Assembly: GCA_016296505.1 (NCBI GenBank)
Contig: JAEDJD010000008.1
Span: forward strand, 26,881 to 90,880
Direction of reading: 5' to 3'
DNA from: Oscillospiraceae bacterium
Lineage (GTDB): Bacteria > Bacillota > Clostridia > Oscillospirales > Ruminococcaceae
Length of the DNA stretch: 64,000 bases
Position 1 is the stretch's first letter. Every line of letters starts with the position of its first letter. Both the position numbers and the translations under genes were made by a program. Shown piece after piece: positions 25,694 through 34,835 of the stretch. The notes beneath the pieces are model-generated. The model was not told the origin of the DNA. It was given only the letters and a program-made list of their open reading frames with translations, and made no database searches.

Positions 25694-26830
25694 ATGCGAT
25701 TTCTGCACTTGGCAGATCTGCACCTCGGAAAGGTGCTGCATAAGCAAAATCTGCTCGATGATCAAAAATTTATCCTGAACGAAATCCTGCAAATCGCGGA
25801 TGAACGACAGATCGACGCCGTTCTCATTGCTGGCGACGTCTATCAGCGAAATGCGCCCTCAGCCGAGGCAATGACTCTGTTCAGCAATTTTATCACAGAA
25901 TTTACAGTACGCCATTTGCCTTGCTATATGATCAGCGGCAATCACGATTCTGCCGAACGCATTGCCTATCTCGCGCCCCTTGCACAACGCTCCAATGTCT
26001 ATATTTCCGGCGCAGATACTGCGAAAATCTATCAGTATACGTGCTCTGACGCATATGGAGAAATCATTCTCCATATGATGCCGTTCACAACGCCGATGCA
26101 GATGCGCGCGGCTGCTCCGGATCAGGCTGACGAAATTCAGACTTATAACGACGCCATTCGTATTCTCATGCAGAATCACACTGTCGATACCAGAAAACGT
26201 AATATCTTGATCGCGCACCAATTTCTGACCGGTGCGCAGGTCTGCGATTCCGAGGAGCTTGCCATCGGCGGTCTCGATCAGGTTTCTGCTTCGCTCTTTG
26301 ATGATTATGATTATGTTGCGCTCGGTCATCTGCACGGTCCGCAGCAGGTGGAAAGACCCGAAATCCGATATGCCGGCTCGCCGTTGATGTACTCCTTCTC
26401 GGAAGTACATCAGCATAAATCCGTTACAATCGTAGATTTACTCGAAAAAGGTCATGTACATATTGAGACCGTGCCGCTGAAGCCCCTCCGGAATATGCAA
26501 ATTCTCAGCGGAAGCTTTGAGGATTTGATGCAGATGCCGCGCTGTGAGGATTATGTGCAGCTTACCGTGACGGATCCTGTTCCTCCGGTGAATGCCGCCC
26601 GTGCGCTGCGCACCGTTTTCCCGAACTGTCTGCAAACGCTATTTGCACAGAGCGCCGATGATCCTGAAATCTTCCGAACGTCCCAGTCTGTACCGCAGTC
26701 CTCTGATTTCCTTACGCTGCTTCAGGAATTCTATGCCGCACAGCATGACGGTACGGCTCTTTCCGACGCACAGAATCAGATTGTTCGGAAAGTTCTGGAC
26801 GTACTCGATCAGAAAGAAGGTGCGCTATGA
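25694..26830 (+). CDS. sbcD: Exonuclease SbcCD, nuclease subunit SbcD
   Basis: An Mre11-type nuclease that, with SbcC, opens DNA hairpins and trims double-strand ends. It has 378 residues. The phosphoesterase motifs are LHLADLHLGK, IAGDVYQR, SGNHDSAER, NILIAHQF and ALGHLHGPQQ. The ATG at 25694 has GGAGG upstream. The next gene, sbcC, overlaps it by 4 bp. Confidence 0.95.
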   Translation: MRFLHLADLHLGKVLHKQNLLDDQKFILNEILQIADERQIDAVLIAGDVYQRNAPSAEAMTLFSNFITEFTVRHLPCYMISGNHDSAERIAYLAPLAQRSNVYISGADTAKIYQYTCSDAYGEIILHMMPFTTPMQMRAAAPDQADEIQTYNDAIRILMQNHTVDTRKRNILIAHQFLTGAQVCDSEELAIGGLDQVSASLFDDYDYVALGHLHGPQQVERPEIRYAGSPLMYSFSEVHQHKSVTIVDLLEKGHVHIETVPLKPLRNMQILSGSFEDLMQMPRCEDYVQLTVTDPVPPVNAARALRTVFPNCLQTLFAQSADDPEIFRTSQSVPQSSDFLTLLQEFYAAQHDGTALSDAQNQIVRKVLDVLDQKEGAL

Positions 26831-29451
26831 AACCGAGAATGCTCACGATGCAGGCTTTTGGTCCCTATGCGCAGAAGACGATCGTCGATTTCACTAAGCT
26901 GGAGCGCGATGGGCTGTTCCTTGTCTGCGGTGCAACCGGCGCCGGCAAAACGACAATCTTTGACGCGATTGCCTATGCGTTGTTCGGCGAAGCCAGCGGC
27001 GGTCCAGAACGCAGAAGCGCCGACAGCTTCCGATCCGATTACGCCGCGCCGGACGCCGATACCTTTGCAGAACTCGAATTTGAACATCGCGGCGAAATAT
27101 TCAAAGTCCGCAGATCGCCGGAATATCTCTGTCCGAAGAAAATCGGCGATGGAATGAAAACCTGTAAACGTACCGCTGCTCTCTGGCTGCCGGATGGGAC
27201 AATCCTCGAAAATATCAAGGAGGTCAATGCAAAAATACAGGAGCTGATCGGGCTGACGCGCGCACAGTTCGCACAGACGGTCATGATCGCGCAGGGCGAT
27301 TTTCGTAAGATACTGACAGCGTCTTCATCTGACCGCAAGGCGATTTTTCAAAAGCTGTTCGGCACTGTTCGCTATTCAGATTTTCAGGATATGCTGTCGG
27401 CAATGGAATCAGACGCCAAAGCGGAAATTGCCTCGCTGGAACAGGAGATCCTGCTCACAGTCCGCGATCTGATTCTGCCCGATGATACGTCCGAGCAATC
27501 AGAACCGCTGATTCGGCTGCGTGCAGAGCCGGAATATGCGGAAAAAGCACTTGCGCCACTCAGAGAAATCTGTAAAAACCAAAGAGTATTACTCGATTCT
27601 TTGCTTCACGATCAGGAAGAATGTTCAAAAGCATACCAAATTCTCTCCCAAAAAGCAGAATTTGCAAAACAACAGAATCTGCTGCTCAAAGAACTGTCGT
27701 CAACGTCGATGCAGCTCGAACAGCTCAATGAAAAGGCGGCTGAATTTGTACACTATGAGGAAGAACTCAACCGTTCGCGTCATGCCGCCGCACTGCTGCG
27801 GGAGTATCAGGCTTCCGTCAATGCCGATCAGCAGCTTGATAAAGCGCGTGACATCATGAAAAAACACTCGGATATGCTGCCCGTACTCGCTGACGCCAGT
27901 AAACACGCTGCACACGCCTTGGAAGTCGCCCAAAAGGAAGCCGAAAAGATTCCGGCGTTGCAGGAACAAAGATCCGTTATGCAGAAATGCTTTGATCTGC
28001 TGCGGAAAAGCGCTGCCTTGCGCGATCAGCACAGACAAGCTGCTTCCCTGCTCTCCGCGAAATCAACTGCCTATCAAAAAGCCTCCGAAACAGAACGCCT
28101 CTGCATGGATGCATACAATGCCGGTCAGGCTGGCTTGCTTGCCGCTTCTCTGCAATCCGGTATGCCTTGTCCGGTCTGCGGCGCTACAGAGCATCCCTCT
28201 CCTGCCGTACAAACAGACCGTACGCCTACCGACGCAGAAGTTGCTGCTGTTCGTCAGAAAACAAGCGACGCGTTCGCGGATTTCGTCAAGCAAAAGCAAA
28301 CCGTCGAGGAACGCCGGAATATGCTCGACGATCTTCTTGCCGAACTGCAAGCCTGCTGCGACGGTCAGATTCCAACCGAACAGGCGCTTCAGCATGACGC
28401 CGACCAGATAGAGTGCAAAATCAATGCGCTGAATCATGCTTTGTCGCAGGCGCAGGCGCTTCATACGAAAGCCGAACGCGATGAGGCTGTACAGCGTGCG
28501 GCTGTAAAAGAATCTGCGGCAAACTATGAACGTGCCTTGGATACCGCCAATCATTACCGAAAACATTATGCAAACGCGCTGGAAGATTCTATCTTTTCCG
28601 ATGAAGCAGGTTTTCTCAATGCGGTTATGGACCCCGAAAAACAACTTCAGCTTCAGAAACAGGTACAAATATATCTGGAACGCCGCAATACCCTGCGCGG
28701 ACAGCTAGCGCATTTGCGCGCACAGTGTACCATCACCGAGCCAATGCCGCTTGCTGAAATCGAAGCCGATATCCGTTCACTCAACGATAAACAAAACACG
28801 CTCGCTCTCGCAATCAGAAAAGCCGAACAAGTTTGCAATACGAATGATATCATACAGGAACGACTCGCCCCTCTCGCGAATGCACGTAAAAAAGCCGTCG
28901 CATACGAAAAACAGCTTCGCGATCTCTATTTTACCGTCAGCGGTCAGCTTTCCGGAAAAGCCAAAATCAGTCTGGAAGCTTATGTGCAGCAATTCTATTT
29001 CCGCCATGTCGTGACTGCGGCGAATCAGCGGCTTCGCTTCCTGACAAACAATACCTATTCGCTTCGCTGCCGGAAAAACGCTGAACAGAAGCATTCGCAG
29101 ACCGGTCTTGATCTCGAAGTGTTCGACAGCGGAACCGGCGCTTGGCGCGATGTTGCGTCCCTTTCCGGCGGTGAATCGTTCCTCGCCTCACTCGCGCTCG
29201 CACTCGGTCTTTCCGATGTCGTTCAGGCGCAAAGCGGCGGTATCCGGCTCGACGCTATGTTTATTGACGAGGGCTTCGGCTCTCTGGACGAAAATCTTCT
29301 TGCGCTGGCTATGCAAATGCTATCAAAGCTCGCGGACGGTTCGCGCCTGATTGGCGTCATTTCGCACGTCGCTGAGCTGCGCGAAGCAATCCCTGCTCAA
29401 ATCGTCATCAACAAATCGGAAAACGGAAGCATTTTACAGATCCGGACATAA
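26827..29451 (+). CDS. sbcC: Exonuclease SbcCD, ATPase subunit SbcC
   Basis: A Rad50-like SMC ATPase of 874 residues. Walker A GATGAGKTTIFDAIAYALFG lies near the N-terminus. Two long coiled-coil arms flank a zinc hook CPVC (about residues 448-451, in SGMPCPVCGATEHPS). The signature LSGGESFLASLALALGLSD and Walker B MFIDEGFGSLDE are at the C-terminus. At the low end of the usual length it has shorter arms than the E. coli protein. The ATG overlaps the sbcD stop (ATGA). Confidence 0.96.
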   Translation: MKPRMLTMQAFGPYAQKTIVDFTKLERDGLFLVCGATGAGKTTIFDAIAYALFGEASGGPERRSADSFRSDYAAPDADTFAELEFEHRGEIFKVRRSPEYLCPKKIGDGMKTCKRTAALWLPDGTILENIKEVNAKIQELIGLTRAQFAQTVMIAQGDFRKILTASSSDRKAIFQKLFGTVRYSDFQDMLSAMESDAKAEIASLEQEILLTVRDLILPDDTSEQSEPLIRLRAEPEYAEKALAPLREICKNQRVLLDSLLHDQEECSKAYQILSQKAEFAKQQNLLLKELSSTSMQLEQLNEKAAEFVHYEEELNRSRHAAALLREYQASVNADQQLDKARDIMKKHSDMLPVLADASKHAAHALEVAQKEAEKIPALQEQRSVMQKCFDLLRKSAALRDQHRQAASLLSAKSTAYQKASETERLCMDAYNAGQAGLLAASLQSGMPCPVCGATEHPSPAVQTDRTPTDAEVAAVRQKTSDAFADFVKQKQTVEERRNMLDDLLAELQACCDGQIPTEQALQHDADQIECKINALNHALSQAQALHTKAERDEAVQRAAVKESAANYERALDTANHYRKHYANALEDSIFSDEAGFLNAVMDPEKQLQLQKQVQIYLERRNTLRGQLAHLRAQCTITEPMPLAEIEADIRSLNDKQNTLALAIRKAEQVCNTNDIIQERLAPLANARKKAVAYEKQLRDLYFTVSGQLSGKAKISLEAYVQQFYFRHVVTAANQRLRFLTNNTYSLRCRKNAEQKHSQTGLDLEVFDSGTGAWRDVASLSGGESFLASLALALGLSDVVQAQSGGIRLDAMFIDEGFGSLDENLLALAMQMLSKLADGSRLIGVISHVAELREAIPAQIVINKSENGSILQIRT

Positions 29452-29476
29452 TAATTCGGTCGATTCCGCGATGAAC

Positions 29477-29505
29477 TTGACAAATGAAGTCGTATCAGGT
29501 AAAAT
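29477..29505 (+). promoter_or_regulatory. Sigma-A promoter of the C11 protease gene
   Basis: TTGACA, 17 bp, TAAAAT, about 37 bp before the start codon. Confidence 0.7.
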
Positions 29506-29541
29506 AATATCAGCGGAGTTTCATCGAAGGAGGATAAAAAT

Positions 29542-31899
29542 ATGGATCCCAAAAGACCAAGAGGCAGAGTCAAAAATGTGACAAGCGGCGGCTCAGGCGT
29601 TCATCGCCGCGGCGAGGGACTCGGTACAGGACCTGTCGGTTCGCAAAATGGATACGCCGGTAAAACATCCGGCAGAACAGGCGTTGGAAAACGTGCGGCT
29701 GCCGCAGGCGGAAGCGGTACAATCGTCCTGCTGATTATTGGTTATCTGCTGCTCAAAGGTTGCAGCGGTAACAGCGAAGGTATGCTCGGCGGTTTGTCGG
29801 ACGGTCTCAGCGGCGGTCTGACCGGTCAGCTTCCCTATCATTCTTCGGAAGATCAATCTGATCAGTATGTTGCGCCTCCGACTGCGAACGTCGATCAGAC
29901 CGTTGCAGAGGGTTCCCGTGCAAAATATACCACGATCCTCGGTAACAATCAGGATACCGTTACGATCATGGTCTATATCTGCGGTACGGATCTCGAATCC
30001 AAAAGCGGCATGGCTTCTTCCGATTTGCAGGAAATGGCTGCTGCAAAATATGGCGATAATGTCAATCTGATCGTCTATACCGGCGGCTGCAAGCAATGGC
30101 AAACCTCCGGTATCAGCACGAGCGTCAACCAAATTTACCGCGTCAGAAATGGTAAGTTGGAACGCCTTGAAGCCGATATGGGCAACAAACTTATGACCGA
30201 TCCCAATACGCTTTCCGAATTTATACGGTACTGCGCAGAGAATTTTCCGGCAAACCGTAATATTCTGGATTTCTGGGATCACGGCGGCGGCTCCGTCAGC
30301 GGCTTCGGTTACGATGAAAAACTGCGGAACGGCGGCTCGATGAATCTTGCCGATATCAGCAAGGCACTGAAAAACGGCGGCGTCAAATTCGATTTCATTG
30401 GCTTCGACGCCTGCCTCATGGCGACGGCTGAAAATGCCTTGATGCTGAATAATTATGCAGATTATCTGGTGGCGTCTGAGGAGACAGAACCCGGTATCGG
30501 CTGGTACTATACCGACTGGCTGACAAAGCTCGGTAACAATACCTCCATGCCAACGCTCGAAATCGGTAAGAATATCTGCGATGACTTCGTCGCGGCTTGC
30601 GATCGGCGCTGCCCCGGTCAGAAAACAACGCTTTCTGTCATTGATCTTGCCGAGTTTGCAAATACCGTTCCAAAGCAGCTTTCTGCTTTCTCCGACTCAG
30701 TCAGCGCAAAGATGGAAGCGCAAGCGTATCAGGAAGTATCCAACGCCCGCAATAACACCAGAGAATTTGCCGTTTCCTCTAAAATAGATCAGGTTGACCT
30801 TGTTGACCTTGCAATCAATATGGATACTGCTGAGGGCAATCGGCTCGCGGAAGTCATCCAGAATGCTGTCAAGTATAACCGCACATCACGTAATATGACC
30901 AACGCATACGGCGTTTCGATCTTTTTCCCGTATAAGCGTACATCCTACGTGGATAATGCGTGCAATACCTATCAGCAGATCAATATGGATCAATCCTATA
31001 TCAAGTGTATCCGTCAGTTCGCAAGCCTTGAAACAAGCGGTCAGATCGCTGCCGGCGGTTCCAGTTCGCCGCTTGGTTCGCTCTTCGGCAATATGACCAG
31101 CGGTTCTTCCGGCAATGCGGATATGATCGGCTCGCTGCTCAGCGGCTTCCTCAGTTCTGCATCATTTGACGGCAAAAGCATCGAGGGACTCACACAGGAT
31201 AACATCAGCTTTATGGATGAAACGCCGCTTTCCGAAGCGAATACCGCTGAATACCTCGCGCTCAACTACTTTGATACTAATAATCTCTACTGGAAAGAAT
31301 CCAATGGTCAATATACTCTGACATTGAGCGAATCGCAATGGCAGCTCGTCAATTCGCTCGACAAAAATGTGTTCTATGATGACGGTACCGGGTATGTCGA
31401 TCTCGGTCTGGACAATGTCTATGACTTCGACGCCGACGGCAATCTGATTGCGGATACTGCCCGTGACTGGCTTGCTGTAAACGGTCAGGTGGTTGCGTAT
31501 TATCATACCGATACCATCGAAAACGGCGACGACTATACAATCTCCGGCTACATCCCTGCGCTGCTCAACGGCGACCGCGTCAAGCTGCTTGTCGCATTCG
31601 ATCAGGATAACCCGAATGGTTATATCATCGGCGCCGAATCTGATTACCGCAACAACGAAACCAATACCGTCGCAAAAAGTATGACCGAACTGCATAACGG
31701 AGACAAGCTTGATTTTGTCTGCGATTATTACAGCTATGACGGCGAATATCTCGACAGCTATATGCTCGGTAATCAGCTTACCGTCAGCGACACAATGACA
31801 ATCAGCAATGTAAATGTCGGCGATGGTGCAATCAAAATAATGTATCGTTTCACCGATATTTATAATCAGGAATACTGGACAGAAGCAATCATGCAGTAA
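29542..31899 (+). CDS. Clostripain-family (C11) cysteine protease, membrane-anchored
   Basis: A 785-residue protein. A basic, Gly-rich start leads to one membrane helix (about residues 58-73, TIVLLIIGYLLLKGC), so most of it is outside the cell. The C11 domain (about 130-500) has the catalytic His in FWDHGGGSVSGFG and the catalytic Cys in FIGFDACLMAT. The C-terminal 230 residues form a beta-rich region I do not recognise. Clostripains cut after Arg or Lys and often process themselves, but specificity here is unknown. A strong AAGGAGG precedes the ATG at 29542. It could process surface proteins (inference). Confidence 0.88.
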   Translation: MDPKRPRGRVKNVTSGGSGVHRRGEGLGTGPVGSQNGYAGKTSGRTGVGKRAAAAGGSGTIVLLIIGYLLLKGCSGNSEGMLGGLSDGLSGGLTGQLPYHSSEDQSDQYVAPPTANVDQTVAEGSRAKYTTILGNNQDTVTIMVYICGTDLESKSGMASSDLQEMAAAKYGDNVNLIVYTGGCKQWQTSGISTSVNQIYRVRNGKLERLEADMGNKLMTDPNTLSEFIRYCAENFPANRNILDFWDHGGGSVSGFGYDEKLRNGGSMNLADISKALKNGGVKFDFIGFDACLMATAENALMLNNYADYLVASEETEPGIGWYYTDWLTKLGNNTSMPTLEIGKNICDDFVAACDRRCPGQKTTLSVIDLAEFANTVPKQLSAFSDSVSAKMEAQAYQEVSNARNNTREFAVSSKIDQVDLVDLAINMDTAEGNRLAEVIQNAVKYNRTSRNMTNAYGVSIFFPYKRTSYVDNACNTYQQINMDQSYIKCIRQFASLETSGQIAAGGSSSPLGSLFGNMTSGSSGNADMIGSLLSGFLSSASFDGKSIEGLTQDNISFMDETPLSEANTAEYLALNYFDTNNLYWKESNGQYTLTLSESQWQLVNSLDKNVFYDDGTGYVDLGLDNVYDFDADGNLIADTARDWLAVNGQVVAYYHTDTIENGDDYTISGYIPALLNGDRVKLLVAFDQDNPNGYIIGAESDYRNNETNTVAKSMTELHNGDKLDFVCDYYSYDGEYLDSYMLGNQLTVSDTMTISNVNVGDGAIKIMYRFTDIYNQEYWTEAIMQ

Positions 31900-31908
31900 T
31901 TTCAATGA

Positions 31909-31942
31909 ACAGCATCCTGCCGCGTTGACAGGATGCTGTTTC
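31909..31942 (+). terminator. Terminator-like hairpin after the C11 gene
   Basis: 11-bp stem ACAGCATCCTG / CAGGATGCTGT with a short TTT. It may only weaken read-through into the DUF1294 gene 20 bp further on. Confidence 0.6.
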
Positions 31943-31959
31943 GCTCGAAAGGAAGCTAT

Positions 31960-32235
31960 ATGTCAAAAATATTTATAATCGTATTGCTTGTGATGAGCGC
32001 GATCACTTTTATCATATATGGATTGGATAAACGTGCCGCAAAGCTGAATGTATGGCGTACACCAGAACGCCGACTGCTGCTGTTTGGTTTTGCCGGCGGC
32101 GCATTGGGCGGTCTGCTCGGTATGGTATTCTTTCATCATAAGACTAGAAAGTTTTATTTCTGGCTCATCAATCTGCTCGGTCTGACATGGCAGATAATTG
32201 CATTATATTTTATTTGCTCAGCACACATTGCTTAA
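31960..32235 (+). CDS. DUF1294 small membrane protein
   Basis: A 91-residue integral membrane protein with about three hydrophobic segments. The family signature is YGLDKRAAKLNVWRTPERRL, then GGALGGLLGMVFFHHKT near the C-terminus. Its function is unknown. The ATG at 31960 is chosen because AAAGGAAG lies just upstream and the first hydrophobic helix begins there. No own promoter is seen, so it may depend on read-through from the protease gene. Confidence 0.88.
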   Translation: MSKIFIIVLLVMSAITFIIYGLDKRAAKLNVWRTPERRLLLFGFAGGALGGLLGMVFFHHKTRKFYFWLINLLGLTWQIIALYFICSAHIA

Positions 32236-32251
32236 TATTGCATATGAAAAA

Positions 32252-32287
32252 CCGCAGGATACACATTGAAATCCTGCGGATTTTTTG
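32252..32287. terminator. Terminator between DUF1294 and GH9-B
   Basis: 9-bp stem CCGCAGGAT / ATCCTGCGG followed by ATTTTTTG on the plus strand. The convergent GH9-B gene ends 3 bp away. Confidence 0.8.
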
Positions 32288-32289
32288 TA

Positions 32290-34638
32290 TTATCTTGCGT
32301 AAGGATTCAGTTGACCCATCGGGATCAGCTTTGCAATCGCACGCAGAATTTGCATCGTATCATCACCGTTCAGATTCCGATCGCCGGTGACATCGGCATT
32401 GATCTTACCCTGCGCCGTGATTTTTGCGGTTGCGTCCTCGGCTGCGAATCTTGCAAGCAGAACCGCGTCTGAAACGTCAACCTCATCGTCAAGATTGACG
32501 TCGCCCCAACACGTAGCCGTTTGCACATTGGAAGCTGTTGTCTCAGATACTGTCGTCGTTGTCTTGGAATCAGAAGAAACCGTTGTCGTAGTAGTTGACT
32601 GCGGCGTGGTTTCCGTCTGAATCGGCGTTGTACCATTCGGTTTACTGCCCGACGCCGGGTTCGCACTGATCGAGCCTGTACCCTTTGTACCATCCGGCTC
32701 AATACCGAATATCAACTGACCGTTTTCATATACCGGAATATACTCTGTCTTGATATTGTCCTTGCCCGGCAAGCCATTTGCAGAGTGATCATTCGATTCA
32801 TCCCAGCCCTTGCCGTAATCCGGACAGACGATCGCAAGCAGAATTTCACACTGCTGTACGCCCTCGGAAACCGGAAGAACTGCTCTGCCATCCGGGAATG
32901 TCACTTCGATATAATAGATATCGCCGTCATACTGCTTCGGCTCGGATACGACTGCCGGTTCCACGCCGGAGCCTTTATACATCTCAGATTGGTTACGGTC
33001 GCAGCGCAGAACAACCTTGGTCGGATCGTAGCCTGCGGCTTTCAGCTCGCTTGCGTCAAAGAAATAACGCATCGAGAGATTGTCAACGCAGCGTGCCGGC
33101 CATGCGGTATGGTTTGTCAGCTTCATGCTGACGGTTGTACCGCCGGAATCATGCGTTGCCTTTGCCTCGACAAAGAATTCATCGTCGCGCTCGTCCGGAT
33201 ACGGGAATGCAGGATCGCCCTTGCCGCCGTATTCCGTTACCATCTTACATAACAATGCGGTAAAGCCTGCGTTATAGTCGGTCGCAACCTCATTGTTAAT
33301 GTAGTTATTGCGGTCGTCAACATAATTGCCCGATTCATCCGGACCGCCAACCAACGCGCCGTAAAGAACGTGACGGCTGATTTCCGGCTGCTTGAAATCG
33401 TTTTTCCAAGAGCCATGCGCTGTACGATGATGCGGATTGCGCGGAGAATTTTCCGCATATCCGACTACATACGGAATCTTATTCGGGTTGTCGCCGAGCG
33501 TGTAATTGATCTGCGTCTCATACAGATTCTTGTAGGTATCGTAATTTGCGTCGTCCTTGAACAGCTCGTCCGCAGCCACAGCGGTAATGAAACCAACTGT
33601 ATTTGCATAACGCAGACAACCCCACGAATCTACATAGACCAATCCGCCGGCTTTATGACGGGACGTATCAGACCAGTAATCCAGATGCTTCTTGACCTGC
33701 GCTTTCCATGTTGCGTCGCCGGTGTTGATCGCATACAGCAAGGAACCGCCCTGCTGTACGTCATCCCAGCACTGCGACCATGAATATTTCAGCGTATCGC
33801 CCTGTCCAAGCTCATGTCCGAGATTCGGAATATAGCCCTTTGCCTGATCGAGATATGCGCTGTCTCCTGTCGCGATGTACAGCCAGTTTGCACAGTAGAA
33901 CAGATCGTCATAAAACTGTCTGGACTGATAGAATCCCTGCGCGTCGGTATCATTATAGCCGTCATCGCTCTGATCGGCGTCTGCCATTTTCAGATAATTC
34001 TTTGCATGATCAATATAATCCTGCAAAATCGAATCATCGACTCTGCCCTTGAGCGCGCACGCGCCGGCAGCTAGCGCCGCACCCATTTCCGCCGTAACAG
34101 CGGAAGCATTGCGGCCCTCGATATGCTCTCTGGAACCGGTGATATTCTGATCCGCCATGCCGTACTCAAGCACTTCAACAGATCCCCACCAAGAATGGTC
34201 CTTCTGACCGATACCAACCTGATAAATTACGGAATCACCCAGATCACAGGCTGCCAGATAGTCCATAACCCATTTCAGATTATTGACATAATTGGTCATT
34301 TCGCCGCAAGCCTCGATGCCTTCGGGATACTGGTACAATCCCCATGCAAGCATGGACGCCGTATAGGACATCGGAAGATTGAATTTTACATGGTCGCCTG
34401 CGTCGTACCAGCCGCCGTCCACAATGTCATCAACTGTGGCGTCGCCGCGCCATTCTACACGATTCCATTCCGGCAGATGTCCTGCCTGCTGACACTCGTA
34501 AAAATAGAGCGACATCTGCAATGCCTTGGCATAATCATATTTACCCTCTGCTGAGACTGTTGCAGCCGGTACAAGCTGCATCGCGCCTGCAAGCATGACA
34601 AAGGCTGATAAAAATGCCGCGGACCGTTTCAGTTTCAT
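32290..34638 (-). CDS. GH9 cellulase B with CBM3 and dockerin
   Basis: A secreted 782-residue cellulase, probably a processive endoglucanase. Signal peptide 1-30 (TVSA-EG). The GH9 domain spans about 34-470, with catalytic Asp in GGWYDAGDH (D79, D82), His in NPHHRTAHG and the acid Glu in NNEVATDYNAGF. A family 3 CBM (about 484-645, KLTNHTAWPARCVDNLSMRYFFD type) stands straight after it. The GH9-CBM3c order is known from processive cellulases. A Ser/Thr linker and a dockerin close the protein: GDVNLDDEVDVSDAVLLARF and ADVTGDRNLNGDD. The ATG at 34638 follows GAGGAGGGG. A consensus promoter lies at 34688-34716. Confidence 0.95.
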   Translation of the reverse strand: MKLKRSAAFLSAFVMLAGAMQLVPAATVSAEGKYDYAKALQMSLYFYECQQAGHLPEWNRVEWRGDATVDDIVDGGWYDAGDHVKFNLPMSYTASMLAWGLYQYPEGIEACGEMTNYVNNLKWVMDYLAACDLGDSVIYQVGIGQKDHSWWGSVEVLEYGMADQNITGSREHIEGRNASAVTAEMGAALAAGACALKGRVDDSILQDYIDHAKNYLKMADADQSDDGYNDTDAQGFYQSRQFYDDLFYCANWLYIATGDSAYLDQAKGYIPNLGHELGQGDTLKYSWSQCWDDVQQGGSLLYAINTGDATWKAQVKKHLDYWSDTSRHKAGGLVYVDSWGCLRYANTVGFITAVAADELFKDDANYDTYKNLYETQINYTLGDNPNKIPYVVGYAENSPRNPHHRTAHGSWKNDFKQPEISRHVLYGALVGGPDESGNYVDDRNNYINNEVATDYNAGFTALLCKMVTEYGGKGDPAFPYPDERDDEFFVEAKATHDSGGTTVSMKLTNHTAWPARCVDNLSMRYFFDASELKAAGYDPTKVVLRCDRNQSEMYKGSGVEPAVVSEPKQYDGDIYYIEVTFPDGRAVLPVSEGVQQCEILLAIVCPDYGKGWDESNDHSANGLPGKDNIKTEYIPVYENGQLIFGIEPDGTKGTGSISANPASGSKPNGTTPIQTETTPQSTTTTTVSSDSKTTTTVSETTASNVQTATCWGDVNLDDEVDVSDAVLLARFAAEDATAKITAQGKINADVTGDRNLNGDDTMQILRAIAKLIPMGQLNPYAR

Positions 34639-34687
34639 TGATAAATCCCCTCCTCATAATTTGCGTGGTCATACCACTCTATTTTAT

Positions 34688-34716
34688 ATTATGCCATAAT
34701 TCCCACAGATTGTCAA
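34688..34716 (-). promoter_or_regulatory. Promoter of GH9-B
   Basis: Minus strand TTGACA, 17 bp, CATAAT, with TGG before the -10. Confidence 0.75.
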
Positions 34717-34770
34717 GTGAATTCTTGCGATTTCTGCAACAATCCGTCATGCAGACCACTCAATATATCA

Positions 34771-34799
34771 TTTACTTCATATTCGTTTCCGTGTATAAT
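34771..34799 (+). promoter_or_regulatory. Promoter of GH43-A
   Basis: TTTACT, 17 bp, TATAAT with TG two bases before it. The -35 is imperfect. It is divergent from the GH9-B promoter about 55 bp away, so both may share a control region. Confidence 0.6.
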
Positions 34800-34835
34800 A
34801 GATATATAAAAATATATATTTCTGGGGGAATTGCT

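Noticed and set aside
34614..34835. Upstream extension of the GH43-A frame
   Set aside because: It would overlap the start of the divergent GH9-B gene and place the signal peptide 74 residues inside; the ATG at 34836 has a ribosome site and the signal peptide.
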